DNA from: Craspedostauros australis
Lineage: Eukaryota; Bacillariophyta; Bacillariophyceae; Mastogloiales; Achnanthaceae
DNA length: 64,000 nucleotides
Direction of reading: 5' to 3'
NCBI GenBank assembly: GCA_026770025.1
Contig: JAMXDE010000016.1
Span: forward strand, 1 to 64,000
Part shown: one piece after another, positions 13,001 through 26,077 of the stretch
Position numbering within the stretch: the stretch's first letter is position 1
How the letters are laid out: every line of letters begins with the position of its first letter
The notes under the pieces: generated by a model
What the model saw: the letters and a program-made list of their open reading frames with translations, nothing else
The model's database searches: none
Told to the model about the DNA's origin: nothing
Program-made: the position numbers and the translations under genes

Positions 13001-16000
13001 TGCGTGCATGGACGAGAGCGGCTGCTCCGGTTGGTGTGGATGGCTGCTCCAGTTGCTGAGGATGGCATTCTGTGTGCATGCTCGGACGAGGGCGGCTGCT
13101 CCAGTTGGTGTGAATGGTTGCTCCAGTTGCTGAGGATGGCATTCTGTGTGCATACTCGGACGAGGGCGGCTGCTCCAGTTGGTGTGGATGGCTGCTCCAG
13201 TTGCTGAGGATGTGATGCTGAGTGCGTGCATGGACGAGAGCGGCTGCTTCAGTTGGTGTGGATGGCTGCTCCAGTTGCTGAGCATGGCATTCTGTGTGCG
13301 TGCATGGACGAGAGCGACTGCTTCAGTTGGTGTGGATGGTTGCTCCAGTTGCTGAGGATGGCGTTCTGTGTGCATACTCGGACGAGGGCGGCTGCTTCAG
13401 TTGGTGTGGATGGCTGCTCCAGTTGCTGAGGATGGCATTCTGTGTGCATGCTCGGACGAGGGCGGCTGCTCCAGTTGGTGTGGATGGTTGCTCCAGTTGC
13501 TGAGGATGGCATTCTGTGTGCATACTCGGACGAGGGCGACTGCTCCAGTTGGTGTGGATGGTTGCTCCAGTTGCTGAGGATGGCATTCTGTGTGCATGCT
13601 CGGACGAGGGCGGCTGCTCCAGTTGGTGTGGATGGTTGCTCCAGTTGCTGAGGATGGCATTCTGTGTGCATACTCGGACGAGGGCGACTGCTCCAGTTGG
13701 TGTGGATGGTTGCTCCAGTTGCTGAGGATGGCATTCTGTGTGCATACTCGGACGAGGGCGGCTGCTTCAGTTGGTGTGGATGGTTGCTCCAGTTGCTGAG
13801 GATGGCATTCTGTGTGCATGCTCGGACGAGGGCGACTGCTCCAGTTGGTGTGGATGGTTGCTCCAGTTGCTGAGGATGGCATTCTGTGTGCATGCTCGGA
13901 CGAGGGCGACTGCTCCAGTTGGTGTGGATGGTTGCTCCAGTTGCTGAGGATGGCATTCTGTGTGCATGCTCGGACGAGGGCGGCTGCTCCAGTTGGTGTG
14001 GATGGTTGCTCCAGTTGCTGAGGATGGCATTCTGTGTGCATACTCGGACGAGGGCGGCTGCTTCAGTTGGTGTGGATGGCTGCTCCAGTTGCTGAGGATG
14101 TGATGCTGAGTGCGTGCATGGACGAGAGCGGCTGCTTCAGTTGGTGTGGATGGCTGCTCCAGTTGCTGAGCATGGCATTCTGTGTGCGTGCATGGACGAG
14201 AGCGACTGCTTCAGTTGGTGTGGATGGTTGCTCCAGTTGCTGAGGATGGCGTTCTGTGTGCATACTCGGACGAGGGCGGCTGCTTCAGTTGGTGTGGATG
14301 GCTGCTCCAGTTGCTGAGGATGGCATTCTGTGTGCATGCTCGGACGAGGGCGGCTGCTCCAGTTGGTGTGGATGGTTGCTCCAGTTGCTGAGGATGGCAT
14401 TCTGTGTGCATGCTCGGACGAGGGCGACTGCTCCAGTTGGTGTGGATGGTTGCTCCAGTTGCTGAGGATGGCATTCTGTATGCATGCTCGGACGAGGGCG
14501 GCTGCTCCAGTTGGTGTGGATGGTTGCTCCAGTTGCTGAGGATGGCATTCTGTGTGCATGCTCGGACGAGGGCGGCTGCTCCAGTTGGTGTGGATGGTTG
14601 CTCCAGTTGCTGAGGATGGCATTCTGTGTGCATACTCGGACGAGGGCGGCTGCTTCAGTTGGTGTGGATGGCTGCTCCAGTTGCTGAGGATGTGATGCTG
14701 AGTGCGTGCATGGACGAGAGCGGCTGCTTCAGTTGGTGTGGATGGCTGCTCCAGTTGCTGAGCATGGCATTCTGTGTGCATGCTCGGACGAGGGCGGCTG
14801 CTCCAGTTGGTGTGGATGGTTGCTCCAGTTGCTGAGGATGGCATTCTGTGTGCATACTCGGACGAGGGCGGCTGCTTCAGTTGGTGTGGATGGCTGCTCC
14901 AGTTGCTGAGGATGTGATGCTGAGTGCGTGCATGGACGAGAGCGGCTGCTTCAGTTGGTGTGGATGGCTGCTCCAGTTGCTGAGCATGGCATTCTGTGTG
15001 CGTGCATGGACGAGAGCGACTGCTCCAGTTGGTGTGGATGGTTGCTCCAGTTGCTGAGGATGGCATTCTGTGTGCATGCTCGGACGAGGGCGACTGCTCC
15101 AGTTGGTGTGGATGGTTGCTCCAGTTGCTGAGGATGGCATTCTGTGTGCATGCTCGGACGAGGGCGGCTGCTCCAGTTGGTGTGGATGGTTGCTCCAGTT
15201 GCTGAGGATGGCATTCTGTGTGCATACTCGGACGAGGGCGGCTGCTTCAGTTGGTGTGGATGGCTGCTCCAGTTGCTGAGGATGTGATGCTGAGTGCGTG
15301 CATGGACGAGAGCGGCTGCTTCAGTTGGTGTGGATGGCTGCTCCAGTTGCTGAGGATGGCATTCTGTGTGCATGCTCGGACGAGGGCGGCTGCTCCAGTT
15401 GGTGTGGATGGTTGCTCCAGTTGCTGAGGATGGCATTCTGTGTGCATACTCGGACGAGGGCGGCTGCTTCAGTTGGTGTGGATGGCTGCTCCAGTTGCTG
15501 AGGATGTGATGCTGAGTGCGTGCATGGACGAGAGCGGCTGCTTCAGTTGGTGTGGATGGTTGCTCCAGTTGCTGAGGATGGCATTCTGTGTGCATGCTCG
15601 GACGAGGGCGGCTGCTCCAGTTGGTGTGGATGGTTGCTCCAGTTGCTGAGGATGGCATTCTGTGTGCATACTCGGACGAGGGCGGCTGCTTCAGTTGGTG
15701 TGGATGGCTGCTCCAGTTGCTGAGGATGTGATGCTGAGTGCGTGCATGGACGAGAGCGGCTGCTTCAGTTGGTGTGGATGGCTGCTCCAGTTGCTGAGCA
15801 TGGCATTCTGTGTGCGTGCATGGACGAGAGCGACTGCTCCAGTTGGTGTGGATGGTTGCTCCAGTTGCTGAGGATGGCATTCTGTGTGCATGCTCGGACG
15901 AGGGCGACTGCTCCAGTTGGTGTGGATGGTTGCTCCAGTTGCTGAGGATGGCATTCTGTGTGCATGCTCGGACGAGGGCGGCTGCTCCAGTTGGTGTGGA

Positions 16001-19000
16001 TGGTTGCTCCAGTTGCTGAGGATGGCATTCTGTGTGCATACTCGGACGAGGGCGGCTGCTTCAGTTGGTGTGGATGGCTGCTCCAGTTGCTGAGGATGTG
16101 ATGCTGAGTGCGTGCATGGACGAGAGCGGCTGCTTCAGTTGGTGTGGATGGTTGCTCCAGTTGCTGAGGATGGCATTCTGTGTGCATGCTCGGACGAGGG
16201 CGGCTGCTCCAGTTGGTGTGGATGGTTGCTCCAGTTGCTGAGGATGGCATTCTGTGTGCATACTCGGACGAGGGCGGCTGCTTCAGTTGGTGTGGATGGC
16301 TGCTCCAGTTGCTGAGGATGTGATGCTGAGTGCGTGCATGGACGAGAGCGGCTGCTTCAGTTGGTGTGGATGGCTGCTCCAGTTGCTGAGCATGGCATTC
16401 TGTGTGCGTGCATGGACGAGAGCGACTGCTCCAGTTGGTGTGGATGGTTGCTCCAGTTGCTGAGGATGGCGTTCTGTGTGCATACTCGGACGAGGGCGGC
16501 TGCTTCAGTTGGTGTGGATGGCTGCTCCAGTTGCTGAGGATGGCATTCTGTGTGCATACTCGGACGAGGGCGGCTGCTTCAGTTGGTGTGGATGGCTGCT
16601 CCAGTTGCTGAGGATGTGATGCTGAGTGCGTGCATGGACGAGAGCGGCTGCTTCAGTTGGTGTGGATGGCTGCTCCAGTTGCTGAGCATGGCATTCTGTG
16701 TGCGTGCATGGACGAGAGCGACTGCTCCAGTTGGTGTGGATGGTTGCTCCAGTTGCTGAGGATGGCATTCTGTGTGCATGCTCGGACGAGGGCGACTGCT
16801 CCAGTTGGTGTGGATGGTTGCTCCAGTTGCTGAGGATGGCATTCTGTGTGCATGCTCGGACGAGGGCGGCTGCTCCAGTTGGTGTGGATGGTTGCTCCAG
16901 TTGCTGAGGATGGCATTCTGTGTGCATACTCGGACGAGGGCGGCTGCTTCAGTTGGTGTGGATGGCTGCTCCAGTTGCTGAGGATGTGATGCTGAGTGCG
17001 TGCATGGACGAGAGCGGCTGCTTCAGTTGGTGTGGATGGCTGCTCCAGTTGCTGAGGATGGCATTCTGTGTGCATGCTCGGACGAGGGCGGCTGCTCCAG
17101 TTGGTGTGGATGGTTGCTCCAGTTGCTGAGGATGGCATTCTGTGTGCATACTCGGACGAGGGCGGCTGCTTCAGTTGGTGTGGATGGCTGCTCCAGTTGC
17201 TGAGGATGTGATGCTGAGTGCGTGCATGGACGAGAGCGGCTGCTTCAGTTGGTGTGGATGGCTGCTCCAGTTGCTGAGCATGGCATTCTGTGTGCGTGCA
17301 TGGACGAGAGCGACTGCTTCAGTTGGTGTGGATGGTTGCTCCAGTTGCTGAGGATGGCGTTCTGTGTGCATACTCGGACGAGGGCGGCTGCTTCAGTTGG
17401 TGTGGATGGCTGCTCCAGTTGCTGAGGATGTGATGCTGAGTGCGTGCATGGACGAGAGCGGCTGCTTCAGTTGGTGTGGATGGCTGCTCCAGTTGCTGAG
17501 CATGGCATTCTGTGTGCGTGCATGGACGAGAGCGACTGCTCCAGTTGGTGTGGATGGTTGCTCCAGTTGCTGAGGATGGCATTCTGTGTGCATGCTCGGA
17601 CGAGGGCGACTGCTCCAGTTGGTGTGGATGGTTGCTCCAGTTGCTGAGGATGGCATTCTGTGTGCATGCTCGGACGAGGGCGGCTGCTCCAGTTGGTGTG
17701 GATGGTTGCTCCAGTTGCTGAGGATGGCATTCTGTGTGCATACTCGGACGAGGGCGGCTGCTTCAGTTGGTGTGGATGGCTGCTCCAGTTGCTGAGGATG
17801 TGATGCTGAGTGCGTGCATGGACGAGAGCGGCTGCTTCAGTTGGTGTGGATGGCTGCTCCAGTTGCTGAGGATGGCATTCTGTGTGCATGCTCGGACGAG
17901 GGCGGCTGCTCCAGTTGGTGTGGATGGTTGCTCCAGTTGCTGAGGATGGCATTCTGTGTGCATACTCGGACGAGGGCGGCTGCTTCAGTTGGTGTGGATG
18001 GCTGCTCCAGTTGCTGAGGATGTGATGCTGAGTGCGTGCATGGACGAGAGCGGCTGCTTCAGTTGGTGTGGATGGTTGCTCCAGTTGCTGAGGATGGCAT
18101 TCTGTGTGCATGCTCGGACGAGGGCGGCTGCTCCAGTTGGTGTGGATGGTTGCTCCAGTTGCTGAGGATGGCATTCTGTGTGCATACTCGGACGAGGGCG
18201 GCTGCTCCAGTTGGTGTGGATGGTTGCTCCAGTTGCTGAGGATGGCATTCTGTGTGCATGCTCGGACGAGGGCGACTGCTCCAGTTGGTGTGGATGGTTG
18301 CTCCAGTTGCTGAGGATGGCATTCTGTGTGCATGCTCGGACGAGGGCGGCTGCTCCAGTTGGTGTGGATGGTTGCTCCAGTTGCTGAGGATGGCATTCTG
18401 TGTGCATACTCGGACGAGGGCGGCTGCTTCAGTTGGTGTGGATGGCTGCTCCAGTTGCTGAGGATGTGATGCTGAGTGCGTGCATGGACGAGAGCGGCTG
18501 CTTCAGTTGGTGTGGATGGCTGCTCCAGTTGCTGAGGATGGCATTCTGTGTGCATGCTCGGACGAGGGCGGCTGCTCCAGTTGGTGTGGATGGTTGCTCC
18601 AGTTGCTGAGGATGGCATTCTGTGTGCATACTCGGACGAGGGCGGCTGCTTCAGTTGGTGTGGATGGCTGCTCCAGTTGCTGAGGATGTGATGCTGAGTG
18701 CGTGCATGGACGAGAGCGGCTGCTTCAGTTGGTGTGGATGGCTGCTCCAGTTGCTGAGCATGGCATTCTGTGTGCGTGCATGGACGAGAGCGACTGCTTC
18801 AGTTGGTGTGGATGGTTGCTCCAGTTGCTGAGGATGGCGTTCTGTGTGCATACTCGGACGAGGGCGGCTGCTTCAGTTGGTGTGGATGGTTGCTCCAGTT
18901 GCTGAGGATGGCATTCTGTGTGCATACTCGGACGAGGGCGGCTGCTTCAGTTGGTGTGGATGGCTGCTCCAGTTGCTGAGGATGGCATTCTGTGTGCATA

Positions 19001-22000
19001 CTCGGACGAGGGCGGCTGCTTCAGTTGGTGTGGATGGCTGCTCCAGTTGCTGAGGATGTGATGCTGAGTGCGTGCATGGACGAGAGCGGCTGCTTCAGTT
19101 GGTGTGGATGGCTGCTCCAGTTGCTGAGGATGGCATTCTGTGTGCATGCTCGGACGAGGGCGGCTGCTCCAGTTGGTGTGGATGGTTGCTCCAGTTGCTG
19201 AGGATGGCATTCTGTGTGCATGCTCGGACGAGGGCGGCTGCTCCAGTTGGTGTGGATGGTTGCTCCAGTTGCTGAGGATGGCATTCTGTGTGCATACTCG
19301 GACGAGGGCGGCTGCTCCAGTTGGTGTGGATGGCTGCTCCAGTTGCTGAGGATGTGATGCTGAGTGCGTGCATGGACGAGAGCGGCTGCTTCAGTTGGTG
19401 TGGATGGCTGCTCCAGTTGCTGAGCATGGCATTCTGTGTGCGTGCATGGACGAGAGCGACTGCTTCAGTTGGTGTGGATGGTTGCTCCAGTTGCTGAGGA
19501 TGGCGTTCTGTGTGCATACTCGGACGAGGGCGGCTGCTTCAGTTGGTGTGGATGGCTGCTCCAGTTGCTGAGGATGGCATTCTGTGTGCATGCTCGGACG
19601 AGGGCGGCTGCTCCAGTTGGTGTGGATGGTTGCTCCAGTTGCTGAGGATGGCATTCTGTGTGCATACTCGGACGAGGGCGGCTGCTCCAGTTGGTGTGAA
19701 TGGTTGCTCCAGTTGCTGAGGATGTGATGCTGAGTGCGTGCATGGACGAGAGCGACTGCTTCAGTTGGTGTGGATGGTTGCTCCAGTTGCTGAGGATGGC
19801 GTTCTGTGTGCATACTCGGACGAGGGCGGCTGCTTCAGTTGGTGTGGATGGCTGCTCCAGTTGCTGAGGATGGCATTCTGTGTGCATGCTCGGACGAGGG
19901 CGACTGCTCCAGTTGGTGTGGATGGCTGCTCGAGTTGATGAGGATGTGATGCTGAGTGAGTGCATGGACGAGGGCGACTGCTTCAGTTGGTGTGGATGGC
20001 TGCTCCAGTTGCTGAGGATGGCATTCTGTGTGCATACTCGGACGAGGGCGACTGCTTCAGTTGGTGTGGATGGCTGCTCCAGTTGCTGAGGATGGCATTC
20101 TGTGTGCGTGCATGGACGAGAGCGACTGCTTCAGTTGGTGTGGATGGCTGCTCCAGTTGCTGAGGATGTGATGCTGAGTGCGTGCATGGACGAGAGCGGC
20201 TGCTTCAGTTGGTGTGGATGGCTGCTCCAGTTGCTGAGCATGGCATTCTGTGTGCGTGCATGGACGAGAGCGACTGCTTCAGTTGGTGTGGATGGTTGCT
20301 CCAGTTGCTGAGGATGGCGTTCTGTGTGCATACTCGGACGAGGGCGGCTGCTTCAGTTGGTGTGGATGGCTGCTCCAGTTGCTGAGGATGGCATTCTGTG
20401 TGCATGCTCGGACGAGGGCGGCTGCTCCAGTTGGTGTGGATGGTTGCTCCAGTTGCTGAGGATGGCATTCTGTGTGCATACTCGGACGAGGGCGGCTGCT
20501 CCAGTTGGTGTGAATGGTTGCTCCAGTTGCTGAGGATGTGATGCTGAGTGCGTGCATGGACGAGAGCGACTGCTTCAGTTGGTGTGGATGGTTGCTCCAG
20601 TTGCTGAGGATGGCATTCTGTGTGCATGCTCGGACGAGGGCGGCTGCTCCAGTTGGTGTGGATGGCTGCTCCAGTTGCTGAGGATGTGATGCTGAGTGCG
20701 TGCATGGACGAGAGCGGCTGCTTCAGTTGGTGTGGATGGCTGCTCCAGTTGCTGAGCATGGCATTCTGTGTGCGTGCATGGACGAGAGCGACTGCTTCAG
20801 TTGGTGTGGATGGTTGCTCCAGTTGCTGAGGATGGCGTTCTGTGTGCATACTCGGACGAGGGCGGCTGCTTCAGTTGGTGTGGATGGCTGCTCCAGTTGC
20901 TGAGGATGGCATTCTGTGTGCGTGCATGGACGAGAGCGACTGCTTCAGTTGGTGTGGATGGTTGCTCCAGTTGCTGAGGATGGCGTTCTGTGTGCATACT
21001 CGGACGAGGGCGGCTGCTTCAGTTGGTGTGGATGGCTGCTCCAGTTGCTGAGGATGGCATTCTGTGTGCATGCTCGGACGAGGGCGGCTGCTCCAGTTGG
21101 TGTGGATGGTTGCTCCAGTTGCTGAGGATGGCATTCTGTGTGCATGCTCGGACGAGGGCGGCTGCTCCAGTTGGTGTGGATGGTTGCTCCAGTTGCTGAG
21201 GATGGCATTCTGTGTGCATACTCGGACGAGGGCGGCTGCTCCAGTTGGTGTGAATGGTTGCTCCAGTTGCTGAGGATGTGATGCTGAGTGCGTGCATGGA
21301 CGAGAGCGACTGCTTCAGTTGGTGTGGATGGTTGCTCCAGTTGCTGAGGATGGCATTCTGTGTGCATGCTCGGACGAGGGCGGCTGCTCCAGTTGGTGTG
21401 GATGGCTGCTCCAGTTGCTGAGGATGTGATGCTGAGTGCGTGCATGGACGAGAGCGGCTGCTTCAGTTGGTGTGGATGGCTGCTCCAGTTGCTGAGCATG
21501 GCATTCTGTGTGCGTGCATGGACGAGAGCGACTGCTTCAGTTGGTGTGGATGGCTGCTCCAGTTGCTGAGGATGGCATTCTGTGTGCATACTCGGACGAG
21601 GGCGGCTGCTCCAGTTGGTGTGAATGGTTGCTCCAGTTGCTGAGGATGTGATGCTGAGTGCGTGCATGGACGAGAGCGACTGCTTCAGTTGGTGTGGATG
21701 GTTGCTCCAGTTGCTGAGGATGGCATTCTGTGTGCATGCTCGGACGAGGGCGGCTGCTCCAGTTGGTGTGGATGGCTGCTCCAGTTGCTGAGCATGGCAT
21801 TCTGTGTGCGTGCATGGACGAGAGCGACTGCTTCAGTTGGTGTGGATGGTTGCTCCAGTTGCTGAGGATGGCGTTCTGTGTGCATACTCGGACGAGGGCG
21901 GCTGCTTCAGTTGGTGTGGATGGCTGCTCCAGTTGCTGAGGATGGCATTCTGTGTGCATACTCGGACGAGGGCGACTGCTTCAGTTGGTGTGGATGGCTG

Positions 22001-24974
22001 CTCGAGTTGATGAGGATGTGATGCTGAGTGAGTGCATGGACGAGGGCGACTGCTTCAGTTGGTGTGGATGGCTGCTCCAGTTGCTGAGGATGGCATTCTG
22101 TGTGCATGCTCGGACGAGGGCGACTGCTTCAGTTGGTGTGGATGGCTGCTCCAGTTGCTGAGGATGTGATGCTGAGTGCGTGCATGGACGAGAGCGGCTG
22201 CTTCAGTTGGTGTGGATGGCTGCTCCAGTTGCTGAGCATGGCATTCTGTGTGCGTGCATGGACGAGAGCGACTGCTCCAGTTGGTGTGGATGGTTGCTCC
22301 AGTTGCTGAGGATGGCGTTCTGTGTGCATACTCGGACGAGGGCGGCTGCTTCAGTTGGTGTGGATGGCTGCTCCAGTTGCTGAGGATGTGATGCTGAGTG
22401 CGTGCATGGACGAGAGCGACTGCTTCAGTTGGTGTGGATGGCTGCTCCAGTTGCTGAGGATGGCATTCTGTGTGCATGCTCGGACGAGGGCGGCTGCTCC
22501 AGTTGGTGTGGATGGTTGCTCCAGTTGCTGAGGATGGCATTCTGTGTGCATACTCGGACGAGGGCGGCTGCTCCAGTTGGTGTGAATGGTTGCTCCAGTT
22601 GCTGAGGATGTGATGCTGAGTGCGTGCATGGACGAGAGCGACTGCTTCAGTTGGTGTGGATGGTTGCTCCAGTTGCTGAGGATGGCATTCTGTGTGCATG
22701 CTCGGACGAGGGCGGCTGCTCCAGTTGGTGTGGATGGCTGCTCCAGTTGCTGAGGATGTGATGCTGAGTGCGTGCATGGACGAGAGCGACTGCTTCAGTT
22801 GGTGTGGATGGTTGCTCCAGTTGCTGAGGATGGCATTCTGTGTGCATACTCGGACGAGGGCGACTGCTTCAGTTGGTGTGGATGGCTGCTCGAGTTGATG
22901 AGGATGTGATGCTGAGTGAGTGCATGGACGAGGGCGACTGCTTCAGTTGGTGTGGATGGCTGCTCCAGTTGCTGAGGATGGCATTCTGTGTGCATGCTCG
23001 GACGAGAGCGGCTGCTTCAGTTGGTGTGGATGGCTGCTCCAGTTGCTGAGGATGTGATGCTGAGTGCGTGCATGGACGAGAGCGGCTGCTTCAGTTGGTG
23101 TGGATGGCTGCTCCAGTTGCTGAGCATGGCATTCTGTGTGCGTGCATGGACGAGAGCGACTGCTTCAGTTGGTGTGGATGGTTGCTCCAGTTGCTGAGGA
23201 TGGCGTTCTGTGTGCATACTCGGACGAGGGCGGCTGCTTCAGTTGGTGTGGATGGCTGCTCCAGTTGCTGAGGATGGCATTCTGTGTGCATGCTCGGACG
23301 AGGGCGGCTGCTCCAGTTGGTGTGGATGGTTGCTCCAGTTGCTGAGGATGGCATTCTGTGTGCATACTCGGACGAGGGCGGCTGCTCCAGTTGGTGTGAA
23401 TGGTTGCTCCAGTTGCTGAGGATGTGATGCTGAGTGCGTGCATGGACGAGAGCGACTGCTTCAGTTGGTGTGGATGGTTGCTCCAGTTGCTGAGGATGGC
23501 GTTCTGTGTGCATACTCGGACGAGGGCGGCTGCTTCAGTTGGTGTGGATGGCTGCTCCAGTTGCTGAGGATGGCATTCTGTGTGCATGCTCGGACGAGGG
23601 CGACTGCTCCAGTTGGTGTGGATGGCTGCTCGAGTTGATGAGGATGTGATGCTGAGTGAGTGCATGGACGAGGGCGACTGCTTCAGTTGGTGTGGATGGC
23701 TGCTCCAGTTGCTGAGCATGGCATTCTGTGTGCGTGCATGGACGAGAGCGACTGCTCCAGTTGGTGTGGATGGTTGCTCCAGTTGCTGAGGATGGCATTC
23801 TGTGTGCATACTCGGACGAGGGCGGCTGCTTCAGTTGGTGTGGATGGCTGCTCCAGTTGCTGAGGATGTGATGCTGAGTGCGTGCATGGACGAGAGCGGC
23901 TGCTTCAGTTGGTGTGGATGGCTGCTCCAGTTGCTGAGGATGGCATTCTGTGTGCATGCTCGGACGAGGGCGGCTGCTCCAGTTGGTGTGGATGGTTGCT
24001 CCAGTTGCTGAGGATGGCATTCTGTGTGCATACTCGGACGAGGGCGGCTGCTTCAGTTGGTGTGGATGGCTGCTCCAGTTGCTGAGGATGGCATTCTGTG
24101 TGCATGCTCGGACGAGGGCGGCTGCTCCAGTTGGTGTGGATGGTTGCTCCAGTTGCTGAGGATGGCATTCTGTGTGCATGCTCGGACGAGGGCGGCTGCT
24201 CCAGTTGGTGTGGATGGTTGCTCCAGTTGCTGAGGATGGCATTCTGTGTGCATACTCGGACGAGGGCGGCTGCTCCAGTTGGTGTGAATGGTTGCTCCAG
24301 TTGCTGAGGATGTGATGCTGAGTGCGTGCATGGACGAGAGCGACTGCTTCAGTTGGTGTGGATGGTTGCTCCAGTTGCTGAGGATGGCATTCTGTGTGCA
24401 TGCTCGGACGAGGGCGACTGCTTCAGTTGGTGTGGATGGTTGCTCCAGTTGCTGAGGATGGCATTCTGTGTGCATACTCGGACGAGGGCGGCTGCTTCAG
24501 TTGGTGTGGATGGCTGCTCCAGTTGCTGAGGATGTGATGCTGAGTGCGTGCATGGACGAGAGCGGCTGCTTCAGTTGGTGTGGATGGCTGCTCGAGTTGA
24601 TGAGGATGTGATGCTGAGTGAGTGCATGGACGAGGGCGACTGCTTCAGTTGGTGTGGATGGCTGCTCCAGTTGCTGAGGATGGCATTCTGTGTGCATGCT
24701 CGGACGAGGGCGACTGCTTCAGTTGGTGTGGATGGCTGCTCCAGTTGCTGAGGATGTGATGCTGAGTGCGTGCATGGACGAGAGCGGCTGCTTCAGTTGG
24801 TGTGGATGGCTGCTCCAGTTGCTGAGCATGGCATTCTGTGTGCGTGCATGGACGAGAGCGACTGCTTCAGTTGGTGTGGATGGTTGCTCCAGTTGCTGAG
24901 GATGGCGTTCTGTGTGCATACTCGGACGAGGGCGACTGCTTCAGTTGGTGTGGATGGCTGCCCCAGTTGATGCA
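1058..24974 (+). repeat. 74-bp tandem satellite array, about 320 copies
   Basis: One continuous head-to-tail array with a monomer of exactly 74 bp. A representative monomer starts GATGGCATTCTGTGTGCATG and ends CTCCAGTTGCTGAG. By hand count it has 29 G, 15 C, 21 T and 9 A, so it is about 59% GC with strong G-over-C and T-over-A asymmetry on the + strand. Three main variants mix: one starting GATGGCATTCTGTGTGCAT, one starting GATGTGATGCTGAGTG, and one reached through CTGAGCATGGC and continuing GTGCGTGCATGGACGAGAG. A rarer form carries CTCGAGTTGATGAGGATG (near 1341, 2236, 5350, 12530, 19929, 22891, 24592). Variants often recur every 222 bp (three monomers). Reading frames exist in every frame on both strands, but 74 is not a multiple of 3, so they are read-through and not genes. 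Confidence 0.97.
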
Positions 24975-25075
24975 GATGCCTGTTTCAGTGGATGTGGATG
25001 GCATGCGGTGTGGATGCACGAATGCTTGGATGGGGATGGCATGAATCAATGGATGCGGATGTGATGATGAGGGGC
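24975..25075 (+). repeat. Degenerate right edge of the satellite
   Basis: After the last well-formed monomer the sequence still carries pieces of the repeat vocabulary (CAGTTGATGCAGATG, CAGTGGATGTGGATGGCATG, GGATGGGGATGGCATG) but the 74-bp register is lost. This is the expected picture at the boundary of a tandem array, where monomers escape homogenisation and drift. Confidence 0.7.
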
Positions 25076-25957
25076 TGGCCTTTCCAGACAGGTTTTGTGC
25101 TGTGGATGTTGATGCTGTGTTTTTCTTTGCTGGTGTGGTCGCTTTCGTTGTTGCTTTTGCTGTCGCTTTGTCGTCGCTTTTTTCGTTGCGGTGCCGTTGG
25201 CTTTTCGTCTTCTGCCCATCCTTCCGCCTTGATGTGCAATGGACATGAACAATGACGCAAACCCAGACCTAAACAAACCCAGTTGGTTGTTCTGGGCCAC
25301 CCAAAACCGATGACATTCATTGGCGCAGAAACCGGACACAACTGTCCAACCCAGAACCTGGATACCGCTATATGTCACTGCAGACACCAAAACGACTCTT
25401 TTCACATAACGGTGCGATTTCGCAGATTTTTTCAACGCCTCGATGAAATTTGTTTGAAATCGAGTGTAACATGTGGAAGACGTTTCATTCAGCTTGAAAA
25501 CGATCAAAACACGACCGAGATGGACGCCAAGCGCAACCAGAGGAGAAGAATCGGAACCACCTCATCTACACGTGGAGGTGGGACGTCCTCCCGCATCTGT
25601 CAGTCTGAACGTCGACTTGCATGTAGACGTAGCAAAGCAACCTTGAAGGCAACTGTACTAAAGTAACATAGTAGAAATATATGCATTACTATTACCATTA
25701 TCGATCTTCCACATGCATAGGAGAAGTATAGATCAGCTAGTGTCGAAGGAGAGGCATTTGTGTATTATTCGTGCTCACATCAAGTGCTGCATGCGTGCGC
25801 TGCAATTTGGCACTAGTCTGTAAAGCACAGCAACCAGAAGTAAATTTGCGGTTGCAACGTCCGTATGTATCGCGTAGAGCAAAAACCGTGTTGTTTTCAC
25901 GCAGTGGGGTGTCATGTTTGCGTTGGGGTCTGTTTTTTTGCCATCTGGACCCCTCCT
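25076..25957. other. No identifiable gene between satellite and palindrome cluster
   Basis: Frames of 127 codons (25283-25666, +) and 153 codons (25046-25507, -) overlap each other. Neither shows a domain, a membrane segment or a family resemblance. The minus frame becomes a Lys/Gln/His-rich low-complexity tail that runs into satellite-derived sequence. I annotate no gene here. A degenerate exon cannot be excluded. Confidence 0.4.
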
Positions 25958-26077
25958 GAGAGGCCGGAGAAGTGCTTTTAAAAGCACCTGGTGCTTTTCA
26001 AAGCATTTTTGGGCCTCTCGGATCACCCGAAGTGCTTTCAAAAGCACCTCCGCTAGAGAAAGTGCCTTCAAAGGCAC
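25958..26077. repeat. Cluster of nested short palindromes (hairpin block)
   Basis: Four near-identical palindromic words lie within 106 bp: GTGCTTTTAAAAGCAC (25972-25987, perfect), GGTGCTTTTCAAAGCA (about 25990-26005, imperfect), GTGCTTTCAAAAGCAC (26032-26047) and GTGCCTTCAAAGGCAC (26062-26077). The first two sit inside a wider inverted pair, GAGAGGCC (25958-25965) and GGCCTCTC (26012-26019). In the last word both arms have changed together (GTGCC with GGCAC), so pairing is kept while sequence changes. Possible identities are a fold-back or MITE-like element or a structured RNA. No target-site duplication was identified. Confidence 0.75.

Noticed and set aside
1030-24960. Hundreds of overlapping frames on both strands of the satellite, the longest 531 codons (8513-10108, minus).
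   Set aside because: The 74-bp period is not a multiple of 3, so all three frames carry the same text in rotation and stay open only where no variant brings a stop. There is no conserved start, codon structure or family resemblance.
1058-24974. CRISPR array.
   Set aside because: Monomers abut directly with no unique spacers, the unit is 74 bp, and the genomic context is eukaryotic.
1058-24974. Centromere assignment for the satellite.
   Set aside because: Possible, but diatom centromeric DNA characterised so far is AT-rich and this array is about 59% GC. Nothing in the sequence itself proves the role.
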